From: Candidatus Woesebacteria bacterium
Lineage (GTDB): Bacteria; Patescibacteriota; Microgenomatia; UBA8517
DNA length: 6,628 bases
Assembly: GCA_030699485.1 (NCBI GenBank)
Contig: JAUYMM010000023.1
Location: 1-6,628 of the forward strand
Direction: 5' to 3'
Below the pieces are notes generated by a model that worked only from the letters and a program-made list of their open reading frames with translations, did no database searches and was not told the origin of the DNA. The translations under genes and the position numbers were made by a program. How positions within the stretch are numbered: the stretch's first letter is position 1; each line of letters starts with the position of its first letter. Positions 1 through 5,171 of the stretch are shown piece after piece.

Positions 1-15
1 TAACCTCGATATTTC

Positions 16-52
16 AAAGTACTACTTTAGAATTAGATCCGCACTTGGATCT
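16..52. repeat. two short inverted repeats at the 3' end of the small membrane-protein gene
   Basis: AGATCC (35-40) and GGATCT (47-52) form a 6-bp stem around a 6-nt loop that overlaps the stop codon. AAAGTA (16-21) and TACTTT (23-28) form a second 6-bp arm pair. Neither is followed by a clear T-run on the minus strand, so calling this a terminator would be a guess. The stems may protect the 3' end of the short mRNA or may be chance in AT-rich DNA. Confidence 0.25.
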
Positions 53-236
53 TCTGAAGTTTTTTATATTCACGGATTCCAAATACTGCGAATGTGAAGA
101 AAATCAAGGCTAAATATAGTGGATTAATGTCAGCTAGCCCAGTATCTACTGCTTCATGCTTTGCACCACAAACTATACCCACTCCGCCACCATATTGAGT
201 AGTTTGGACACAAGTCTGTACTATGGGATTATTCAT
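33..236 (-). CDS. 67-residue single-pass membrane protein, possible sortase substrate
   Basis: I do not recognise a named family. The N-terminal part is polar, with Cys9 and Cys23 flanking a YGGG stretch at residues 15-18. It is followed by VDTGL at 30-34, a hydrophobic segment at about 39-54 and a basic tail (R55, K58, K59, K62, R66). That order of short T-G motif, membrane span and positive tail copies the layout of a sortase sorting signal, although VDTGL is not a classical LPxTG and there is no N-terminal signal peptide. By the positive-inside rule the N-terminus would face outward. The sortase gene lies immediately upstream on the same strand, 50 bp away, which supports a functional link by inference. 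The ATG has no Shine-Dalgarno site but lies 4-5 nt from the predicted transcription start, so the mRNA is probably leaderless. The protein could equally be a small membrane protein of unrelated function. Confidence 0.7.
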   Translation of the reverse strand: MNNPIVQTCVQTTQYGGGVGIVCGAKHEAVDTGLADINPLYLALIFFTFAVFGIREYKKLQKIQVRI

Positions 237-247
237 ACTAATGAGGT

Positions 248-277
248 ATTGTATACTATAGTTAGTGAAAAAGTCAA
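248..277 (-). promoter_or_regulatory. promoter of the 67-aa membrane-protein gene
   Basis: Read on the minus strand, TTGACT (277-272) is followed after 18 bp by TACAAT (253-248). Each hexamer matches five of six consensus bases. Transcription would start near 241, four or five bases before the ATG at 236. It lies in the gap after the sortase stop, so the small gene can be expressed apart from the sortase. Confidence 0.6.
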
Positions 278-286
278 TACTCTAGG

Positions 287-928
287 TTACATTTGAAGTA
301 AGCGGGCATATTTAAATATGCGGACTTTTGAATTTAGGGTTTCGCAAGTGTAAAGAATTAAGTTTGCAGTATAATCCTCTATTTCTTCTCCCCTACTTTC
401 TGCATATATTTTATATGTATATTTTCTTTGCTTGTATGTAATTTCAACAAGATCACCTTCTTGCAACCTTGGCAGGTTGAAAAATGAATTTTTTCTCCTG
501 TAAATATTTGTCCAAGCTAAATATCCAAACCTATGTGCTGCTAAAATTATTGGTTTTGATCTATCAGCAGGAGTTCCAAAATCAGGTACTCTCCATGGCC
601 CAGCTTTAAGAGCATCTTCATAATTTTGATATGTTGCTTCATTTATTTTAGTATCAACTCCTATGCTTAAAATCTTAAGAGTTGTATCTCTGGATAATTT
701 AGAATCGAAAGCAGGTTGCCAGTTTGGTATTTCAACTGTTGGTTTTTCTTCAATTGTTTTTTCTTTATTCAAAACTGTTGTTAGTAATGCAACTGAAAAG
801 TCATCAACTCTGGTAGACAGAGAATACCAAATCGACGGAGCAAAGGATAAAACTAAAAAGACGATACCCAGTAGCAAAAATGTTTTTATAAACGTTAAAA
901 GGAGCTTCTTTTTTTGCAGAAGATTCAT
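287..928 (-). CDS. sortase family transpeptidase, membrane anchored
   Basis: Sortases cut a sorting signal at a Thr-Gly bond and join the protein to an amino acceptor on the cell surface. Residues 1-10 are basic and 11-34 form one hydrophobic span, giving an N-in anchor with the enzyme outside. Residues about 84-213 are the sortase beta-barrel. The three catalytic residues are visible: His132 in AAHRFGY, Cys195 in LYTCET, and Arg203 eight residues later in KVRIF. Length (213 aa) is normal for the family. I cannot assign the class with certainty. No Shine-Dalgarno sequence precedes the ATG; the upstream stretch is AATAAATAAATATT just after a 63-nt hairpin. The gene sits behind an unusually long structured leader (to about 1180), which suggests post-transcriptional control. 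The neighbouring 67-aa protein is a candidate substrate. Family identity is confident; the substrate link is inference. Confidence 0.92.
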   Translation of the reverse strand: MNLLQKKKLLLTFIKTFLLLGIVFLVLSFAPSIWYSLSTRVDDFSVALLTTVLNKEKTIEEKPTVEIPNWQPAFDSKLSRDTTLKILSIGVDTKINEATYQNYEDALKAGPWRVPDFGTPADRSKPIILAAHRFGYLAWTNIYRRKNSFFNLPRLQEGDLVEITYKQRKYTYKIYAESRGEEIEDYTANLILYTCETLNSKVRIFKYARLLQM

Positions 929-941
929 AATATTTATTTAT

Positions 942-1004
942 TTGTTAACCCGAGGAAAGGGTAGTAAACCTGCCCTGCTCACCACCCTTCCCTAGGATTA
1001 ACAA
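942..1004 (-). promoter_or_regulatory. 63-nt near-perfect hairpin in the sortase leader
   Basis: Arms 942-968 and 978-1004 pair over 27 positions around a 9-nt loop (969-977). Read as minus-strand RNA, 26 of 27 positions pair: 21 Watson-Crick and 5 G-U, with one C/U mismatch at 952/994. Read as plus-strand RNA, the five G-U pairs become A/C mismatches. That asymmetry fits selection on RNA made in the sortase direction. No T-run follows on the minus strand, so it is not an ordinary terminator. Its foot lies 13 nt before the sortase ATG. Confidence 0.65.
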
Positions 1005-1031
1005 GACCAAAAGGCTATTGACAAGATAATT

Positions 1032-1050
1032 TTTTAGACTTAGTCTAAAA
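1032..1050. repeat. 19-bp perfect palindrome, operator-like
   Basis: TTTTAGACT (1032-1040), one central T, and AGTCTAAAA (1042-1050) form 9-bp perfect arms. T-rich sequence precedes and A-rich sequence follows on the minus strand, the reverse of terminator layout. The shape is that of a dimeric repressor operator (the spacing recalls DtxR-family boxes, from memory), or a hairpin in the sortase leader. On the plus strand a TTGACA at 1018-1023 lies 17 bp before its centre with only a weak -10 (TAGTCT), so a weak plus-strand promoter is possible. Confidence 0.45.
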
Positions 1051-1080
1051 TGATTTGTCTTTCATGTCATACATGTTTTA

Positions 1081-1097
1081 CCTGTCCTTAAGACAAG
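1081..1097 (-). promoter_or_regulatory. small hairpin in the sortase leader
   Basis: Minus-strand CUUGUC and GACAGG pair over six positions (one G-U) around a 5-nt loop. On the plus strand the same position is a C/A mismatch, so the fold again favours RNA read in the sortase direction. Just downstream in the leader a 9-codon ORF (MYDMKDKSF, start near 1073) has an AGG seven bases before its ATG. It could be a leader peptide, but this is weak. Confidence 0.35.
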
Positions 1098-1107
1098 TTT
1101 TTGACTT

Positions 1108-1181
1108 AAAGAGCATCTCTACTCGTGGCGAGTTTTCTTCCGATTATCGGAGGAGGTAACCCAGCGGTAACGATGCTCTTT
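1108..1181 (-). ncRNA. cloverleaf-shaped structured RNA element at the 5' end of the sortase transcript
   Basis: A perfect 10-bp closing stem (1108-1117 with 1172-1181) encloses three hairpins. They are 1121-1133 (5 bp, 3-nt loop), 1137-1153 (7 positions, 3-nt loop) and 1156-1171 (six positions with one central mismatch, 4-nt loop). The total is 74 nt. A strong minus-strand promoter lies immediately outside, and its predicted start (about 1179) falls on the first bases of the closing stem, so the element would form the very 5' end of the RNA. It is not a tRNA: no T-arm consensus and no proper anticodon arm. The minus-strand RNA carries CCUCCUCC, which could pair with Shine-Dalgarno-like sequences. 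I recognise no riboswitch class. On the plus strand the closing stem ends in TTTTT, so a plus-strand terminator or small RNA is an alternative; the 1137-1153 hairpin pairs slightly better on that strand. Confidence 0.55.
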
Positions 1182-1185
1182 TTGC

Positions 1186-1215
1186 ATTATAATACCATTA
1201 TATTTCATTTGTCAA
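1186..1215 (-). promoter_or_regulatory. strong consensus promoter for the sortase leader
   Basis: Read on the minus strand, TTGACA (1215-1210), an 18-bp spacer and TATAAT (1191-1186) match the sigma-70 consensus in all twelve positions. The predicted start is about 1179, giving a leader near 250 nt before the sortase ATG at 928. It lies 71 bp after the radA stop, so the sortase is transcribed separately from the radA operon. Confidence 0.75.
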
Positions 1216-1286
1216 ACCCCATAATTATTAATTTCTCCCCTATAGTTTATATTATTGAAATAATACCAATAATACGGAATAATAAT
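1216..1286. other. AT-rich spacer between radA and the sortase promoter
   Basis: This stretch holds repeated AATAAT units, including a 7-bp inverted repeat TATTATT (1250-1256) / AATAATA (1259-1265). It has no GC-rich stem and no T-run typical of an intrinsic terminator on the minus strand. I see no gene in it. With the leader elements above it completes the 358-bp gene-free stretch 929-1286. Confidence 0.4.
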
Positions 1287-2621
1287 TTACTTTAAATAAT
1301 TGTGGACAACTTGTGGAAGATACTTAAATTCGCCTGAGCTTGCTATGTTTTTAAATCCCAATCGTCTACTATCTTTTATTCTTTTTTCTTGAAAAGAAAC
1401 ATCTCTCACTTCTCCCAATAAGCCAACCTCTCCTATTGCAATAAAATCTTTAGGAAGAGCTTTTTCGTAAAACGACGATGCAATTGAAAGACAAATTGCA
1501 AGGTCTACTGATGGTTCATTGGCTTTTATGCCACCTGCAACATTTACAAAGACATCGCTATCATAAAGTGGTATACCTGCTCTTCTAAAAAGTACAGCCA
1601 GTAACATCTCTAATCTTTTTGAGTCTATTCCCTGTGCAACACGTCTCGGAAATGCCATCTTTGTGGGAACAACTAAAGACTGTATTTCAACTAGAATTGA
1701 TCTTGTACCTTCCATTAGAATTGAGACAACAGATCCAGCCACAGCTGTTTTACCCCTATCTAGAAACAATTTTTCTGGATTATCAAGTGGTATTAACCCT
1801 TTATCCTCCATTTGAAAAATTCCGACCTCATCTGTAGCACCAAATCTGTTTTTGACACATCTGAGCAATCTCAGATGTGACGTCTTTTCGCCCTCAAACC
1901 AAAGAACTGTATCAACTATGTGTGCAAGAACTGCAGGACCTGCGACTGTTCCCTCTTTAGTAACATGACCTACTAGTATAAGAGGAATATTATTTTCTTT
2001 TGCATATCTTAATAATCTATATGCACATTCTTTGACTTGACCAACAGAACCTGCAAGACCAGTCAAATCAGAGGTTGACATTGTCTGTATCGAATCAACG
2101 ATGACACATTGCAAGGTGAGACCTGCCTGCGCAGGCAGACCTTGCAATTTTTCGATAATTTCATCTACATCAGTTGACTCTAGAAAATCTATGCTTTTAT
2201 TATTTATTTCAAGTCGTTTTGCACGAATCGCAACTTGACTTGCTGATTCTTCACCTGAAACATATAATGTCCTATCTATATTATCTGCAAGTTGAAGTAA
2301 AATTGTAGATTTTCCAATCCCAGGCTCCCCGGCAAGTAAAACAACTTGACCATTTACCAATCCTCCACCAAGTGCCCTGTCAAGTTCTGAAATTCCAGTT
2401 GAAGTTCTCTGTATTTGTGAAGCCTTAATGTCTGTGAGTTTTAGTATTTGATTATTTGAATTTTGAGTTTTTTTAGAGTTTAGATTTTTGGATTTAGATT
2501 TTCTTGTAAATTGAGCTGTCTCAACAAGACTATTCCATGAATTACAGGCGGTACATTTCCCTAGCCATTTGCTAAATTCATTTCCACACTGCTGACAGAC
2601 AAAGATAGATGATTGTGACAT
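1287..2621 (-). CDS. radA: DNA repair protein RadA
   Basis: RadA (also Sms) is a hexameric RecA/DnaB-like ATPase that drives branch migration and helps process recombination intermediates. Domains in order: a four-cysteine zinc finger (C9, C12, C23, C26); a basic low-complexity linker at about 40-58; a RecA-like core with Walker A GEPGIGKST at 98-106 and Walker B VIVDS at 173-177; the RadA signature KNRFG at 257-261; and a C-terminal Lon-protease-like domain from about 285 to 444. Length (444 aa) is normal. The ATG at 2621 shares its A with the abiEii stop codon (TAATG), so radA is the last gene of an abiEi-abiEii-radA operon and is probably translated by coupling; I see no separate promoter. 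Odd feature: a short palindromic repeat encodes an in-frame insertion at about residues 159-171, just before Walker B. Identification is certain. Confidence 0.98.
   Translation of the reverse strand: MSQSSIFVCQQCGNEFSKWLGKCTACNSWNSLVETAQFTRKSKSKNLNSKKTQNSNNQILKLTDIKASQIQRTSTGISELDRALGGGLVNGQVVLLAGEPGIGKSTILLQLADNIDRTLYVSGEESASQVAIRAKRLEINNKSIDFLESTDVDEIIEKLQGLPAQAGLTLQCVIVDSIQTMSTSDLTGLAGSVGQVKECAYRLLRYAKENNIPLILVGHVTKEGTVAGPAVLAHIVDTVLWFEGEKTSHLRLLRCVKNRFGATDEVGIFQMEDKGLIPLDNPEKLFLDRGKTAVAGSVVSILMEGTRSILVEIQSLVVPTKMAFPRRVAQGIDSKRLEMLLAVLFRRAGIPLYDSDVFVNVAGGIKANEPSVDLAICLSIASSFYEKALPKDFIAIGEVGLLGEVRDVSFQEKRIKDSRRLGFKNIASSGEFKYLPQVVHNYLK
2109..2147. repeat. palindromic repeat inserted in frame in radA
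   Basis: Outer arms TTGCAAGGT (2109-2117) and ACCTTGCAA (2139-2147) enclose a perfect 16-bp palindrome, CTGCCTGC + GCAGGCAG (2123-2138), with five unpaired bases (2118-2122). The repeat is strikingly GC-rich beside AT-rich radA. On the coding strand TTGCAA occurs as a direct repeat on both sides of a 27-bp core; core plus one copy is 33 bp, exactly 11 codons. It encodes residues LQGLPAQAGLTLQ. Similar CTGCC/GGCAG palindromes occur in candidate-phyla genomes as far as I recall; in-frame palindromes in proteins are known from Rickettsia. Confidence 0.75.
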
Positions 2622-3385
2622 TAATGTAATTTTTTTCTTAAAAAAGAAATAATATAATCAAAAAAATTGGCTAATTTCTCTCGTTCATTTATAGGCACAA
2701 AAGGTCTCAAATCTAATACGAATTTTTCTTTACTAAATTTCTCAATTCGTATAGTTAATTTATCAAAATTAAATTTATTGATATCATAATATTTTAATTT
2801 TTCTTTTACTAAATCTTTTTTAATCATTATGTTTTTGCTTAATAAAAACCATAAATCATAAATATCTCTACCCTTCTCCCTTGTCATTACCGCTCTAATT
2901 TTTTCAGCCAATAATTCTTCTTGAGACAGATGATTTACAAATGAAGTAAAAATTACTGGATAATTGGTTGTTATAATTGCTTTATTAGGCATTAATACCT
3001 TTTCTCTAAATGAAAAATCAAGATTTACATATACCTTGTAATTACCAATTTTTGAATCAGCAGTTAACAAATATCTTTCACCTGTAATAGATTTTCTTTT
3101 CTTAATATTGAATTCATACAATTTCTCAAGTTTCTTGAAGAACTTGTTAATAAATATCTCAAAATCCTCTACAGTTCCACTTACAGTAAAATCTAAATCT
3201 TCAGAAAATCTTGTTCCACCAATAACTAATCTTATAGCAGTTCCGCCTTTAAAAAACACGTTCTTGGAATATTTGTTTTCATACAATTCCTTTAAGAAAA
3301 TTAATTGGATGTATTCTCTAATTACTACGCTATCATTAATCTTTAAAGATTTTGATAATTCTTTTACTTGTGTTGTTGTTAACAT
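2621..3385 (-). CDS. abiEii: AbiEii-type nucleotidyltransferase toxin
   Basis: This belongs to the AbiEii/AbiGii nucleotidyltransferase family (DUF1814-like), the toxin half of type IV AbiE systems. Family members transfer nucleotides to an RNA or other target and halt growth, for example during phage infection. Visible motifs: GGTAIRL at 47-53 with RFSEDLDF at 59-66, giving the catalytic D63-x-D65; a third acidic candidate, D123, in VNLDFS; and the C-terminal motif EKIRAVMTREKGRDIYDLW at 161-179 with K162, R173, D174 and D177. Length (254 aa) is slightly short but complete, and all key residues are present, so it looks active. Its ATG overlaps the antitoxin stop by 7 nt with no Shine-Dalgarno site (coupled translation), and its TAA stop overlaps the radA ATG by 1 nt. 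The target cannot be read from sequence. Confidence 0.92.
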   Translation of the reverse strand: MLTTTQVKELSKSLKINDSVVIREYIQLIFLKELYENKYSKNVFFKGGTAIRLVIGGTRFSEDLDFTVSGTVEDFEIFINKFFKKLEKLYEFNIKKRKSITGERYLLTADSKIGNYKVYVNLDFSFREKVLMPNKAIITTNYPVIFTSFVNHLSQEELLAEKIRAVMTREKGRDIYDLWFLLSKNIMIKKDLVKEKLKYYDINKFNFDKLTIRIEKFSKEKFVLDLRPFVPINEREKLANFFDYIISFLRKKLH

Positions 3386-3969
3386 ATTTTTTTAGCTAAA
3401 TTCATTATATTGCCATCAGCTTTTAATTGTTTGCATACTTCAAAAAACCTTTTGCGATTAACATTTTTAAAATCATATTCATCAAGATTATCAGGCTTAA
3501 TACCCTTTGATACTAAATATATTTGATCAAAAAGTGCCTTTTCTGGAAGTGCAATTAACATTCCTTCTTTTTTTGTAAACATTCCAAAATACTTACTTGA
3601 AATGTGACTATAAACGTATGTTTTCTGATCAAATTTTTTGCTAACGCTTTTTTTGATTGTAATACTGCTAATTTCAAAGGGAAACTGGGATAGAATGCCC
3701 CAATAATTTAGTGCTGTTTCAAGCGAAACATATGAAGGTTGGTACAAAAAATTTGCAATTTTAAATGAATTTACGTTTTTACCAGCTACATAATATTTGT
3801 CTTTCTCAATGCTAATTAGAATATTATTTTTAACAAAATCATTCACAATTCTATAAAAAGTTCTCTCATTTTTAATTTCCAATAACTTATTTAAAGTTTT
3901 TGAAGTTAACAAATCAAGTTCAGATTCTAGTAATCTTTTGGTTAAAACGCCCAAGTTGTACGATTCCAT
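3379..3969 (-). CDS. abiEi: AbiEi-type antitoxin with winged-helix domain
   Basis: This is the antitoxin partner of the downstream AbiEii. Known AbiEi proteins bind their own promoter through an N-terminal winged helix and neutralise the toxin without a stable toxin-antitoxin complex (type IV). Here residues about 6-62 are a winged-helix region with a K-rich recognition-like segment (KNERTFYRIVNDFVKN at 33-48) ending in DKYYVAG. The central conserved block PSYVSLETALNYWGIL is at 78-93, and the family motif IALPEKALFD is at 139-148. Length (196 aa) fits the family. The start lies about 5 nt from the predicted transcription start, so the mRNA is probably leaderless. An inverted repeat, ACTGT-N9-ACAGT, sits over the -10 region and is a good candidate for autoregulation by this protein. 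It is first in the operon with abiEii and radA. Confidence 0.88.
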   Translation of the reverse strand: MESYNLGVLTKRLLESELDLLTSKTLNKLLEIKNERTFYRIVNDFVKNNILISIEKDKYYVAGKNVNSFKIANFLYQPSYVSLETALNYWGILSQFPFEISSITIKKSVSKKFDQKTYVYSHISSKYFGMFTKKEGMLIALPEKALFDQIYLVSKGIKPDNLDEYDFKNVNRKRFFEVCKQLKADGNIMNLAKKIC

Positions 3970-3971
3970 AT

Positions 3972-4007
3972 ACTGTCAATATAATACAGTTTAGATAATC
4001 GTGTCAA
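3972..4007 (-). promoter_or_regulatory. abiE-radA operon promoter with candidate AbiEi operator
   Basis: Minus-strand TTGACA (4007-4002) is a perfect -35. A -10 of TATTAT (3986-3981) lies 15 bp away; TTATAT (3984-3979) at 17 bp is a poorer match. ACTGT (3972-3976) and ACAGT (3986-3990) form a perfect 5-bp inverted repeat around an AT-only-but-one 9-bp centre, overlapping the -10 and start site. Bound repressor there would block initiation. The promoter begins in the 44-bp gap right after the rpsA stop, with no terminator between, so read-through from rpsA is also possible. Confidence 0.55.
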
Positions 4008-4013
4008 GAGGGA

Positions 4014-5108
4014 TTATTTGTATCCCACAGGAATTGAAGTCAAAACTAAACCTAATGCAATTTTTCTTGATTTTGAATCAATGTCTTCAATATAACATTT
4101 AACAATATCCCCAACTGAAAACTTTTTACCCGGTGCAATTTTAGTCATATGGACAAGACCTTCAATTCCAGATTTCAATTCCAAAAATACTCCAAAGTCA
4201 GTAAGTTTAGTTACTTTAGCATCAATTCTGTCTTCTACTTTGAAATCTTTATTTACATCTATCCACGGATCTTTTTGAGCATGTTTCATTGATAAGGCTA
4301 ATTTTCCATCTTTTGTTCCAATAACTTTAACTTTTATATGTTGTCCTAATTTCAGTATGTCAGAAGGATGAGCAACCTTACCCCAAGAAAGTTCAGAAAC
4401 ATGTACTAGTCCCTCTACTTCTGATTTTTCTATTTTAATCTTTGCAAACACTCCAAAGTTAGCTACAGTTGTAACTACGGCATCAAAAAGATCACCATCT
4501 TTAATAGAAGCAATTGCTTTTTTAGCTTCCTCAATATCTTTTGCATCAGTTACTTCTCTTTCTGATAATACTAATTTATTTTTTTGCCTATCAACTTCGA
4601 TAACTTTAGCTTTAAAATATTTTCCAACTAAATTCTGTGTATCTTTTGCAAGTTCTTTTGAAAGTTGTGAAGTTGGTACAAAACCGCTAATTCCATTGAC
4701 ATCAACAGCAACCCCAGAAGGAGATACACCTTTTGCAAAGGCTGGAACTTCTGTTTTATTTTTATATGCTTCTTCAACACTATGCCATGAGGCTTGCGAA
4801 ACTGCATCTCTTAAAGATAATAAAGTTGATCCATCTCTCATTTCAGGAACTAAAACAACTGCTGTTACTTCATCCCCTACTTTAAGTTTTGAAATATATT
4901 CACGAGCTTCAACAAAAGCTTTATCAGCAACTACTCCCTCAGCTTTTCCTTTAATATCTAAAATTAATGATTTTGATAATTTTTGAATAACAGTTCCCTT
5001 TACTCTTTGGCCCATTGAAAGATTTCTAATAGAAGATTTTGATTTCTCCAAAAGATCAGCCATGGTTACAGGCTTACTTGCAGATTTACTTATTTTTGTT
5101 GTTGTCAA
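4014..5108 (-). CDS. rpsA: 30S ribosomal protein S1, four S1 domains
   Basis: S1 binds mRNA through repeated OB-fold S1 domains and helps load it on the 30S subunit. Four S1 repeats can be seen at about residues 33-101, 118-184, 204-274 and 291-354. The last two are the most canonical, with FGVFAKI...EGLVHVSEL and FGVFLEL...EGLVHMTKI. Four domains is fewer than the six of Escherichia coli and like shorter S1 forms in other phyla. I place the start at TTG (5108) because AAAGGTGG (5125-5118) lies nine bases before it and an in-frame TGA lies two codons upstream. The first in-frame ATG (codon 16, at 5063) has no Shine-Dalgarno site. An out-of-frame ATG at 5115 opens a 10-codon ORF overlapping the start. 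Own promoter at 5142-5170. Confidence 0.95.
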   Translation of the reverse strand: MTTTKISKSASKPVTMADLLEKSKSSIRNLSMGQRVKGTVIQKLSKSLILDIKGKAEGVVADKAFVEAREYISKLKVGDEVTAVVLVPEMRDGSTLLSLRDAVSQASWHSVEEAYKNKTEVPAFAKGVSPSGVAVDVNGISGFVPTSQLSKELAKDTQNLVGKYFKAKVIEVDRQKNKLVLSEREVTDAKDIEEAKKAIASIKDGDLFDAVVTTVANFGVFAKIKIEKSEVEGLVHVSELSWGKVAHPSDILKLGQHIKVKVIGTKDGKLALSMKHAQKDPWIDVNKDFKVEDRIDAKVTKLTDFGVFLELKSGIEGLVHMTKIAPGKKFSVGDIVKCYIEDIDSKSRKIALGLVLTSIPVGYK

Positions 5109-5117
5109 GATTCATTT

Positions 5118-5125
5118 CCACCTTT
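5118..5125 (-). promoter_or_regulatory. ribosome binding site that decides the TTG start of rpsA
   Basis: Minus-strand AAAGGTGG is nine bases before TTG (5108) but only two bases before the out-of-frame ATG (5115-5113). The spacing favours TTG. Most other genes here lack any such site. Confidence 0.6.
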
Positions 5126-5141
5126 CTTGTTTAGTAGAGGA

Positions 5142-5170
5142 ATTATAACTCAAAAATGGTATAATAACAA
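5142..5170 (-). promoter_or_regulatory. rpsA promoter
   Basis: Minus-strand TTGTTA (5170-5165), a 17-bp spacer and a perfect TATAAT (5147-5142). The start would be about 5135, leaving a leader of some 27 nt that contains the Shine-Dalgarno site. Its -35 overlaps by one base the -10 of the divergent plus-strand promoter. Confidence 0.6.
5157..5165 (+). promoter_or_regulatory. extended -10 promoter of the 83-aa/nucleotidyltransferase pair
   Basis: TGGTATAAT is a perfect extended -10 (TGn plus TATAAT at 5160-5165). No good -35 is visible at the expected place (5137-5142), which extended -10 promoters can do without. Seven bases after the -10 is the ATG at 5172, so the transcript would begin at or next to the start codon. 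Confidence 0.55.
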
Positions 5171-5171
5171 T

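Noticed and set aside
663..995. 110-codon plus-strand ORF
   Set aside because: Antisense to the sortase and its leader; no recognisable domain, no ribosome site; a shadow frame.
1108..1181. tRNA gene
   Set aside because: Cloverleaf shape and 74-nt length fit, but the closing stem is 10 bp, hairpin loops are 3-4 nt, and there is no TTCGA-type T-loop or usable anticodon loop.
1174..1305. About 44-codon plus-strand ORF starting near 1173 after GGAGGAGG
   Set aside because: The purine run belongs to a paired hairpin and its spacing is too long; the encoded sequence is AT-driven and runs into radA antisense.
1619..1837. 72-codon plus-strand ORF
   Set aside because: Lies wholly antisense to the conserved radA core.
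3108..3395. 95-codon plus-strand ORF
   Set aside because: Antisense to the conserved start of abiEii, low-complexity composition.
4696..4986. 96-codon plus-strand ORF
   Set aside because: Antisense to the first two S1 domains of rpsA.
5127..5171. N-terminal extension of the 83-aa protein from a TTG start
   Set aside because: It would start upstream of the perfect extended -10 promoter and overlaps promoter DNA; ATG 5172 fits the predicted transcription start.
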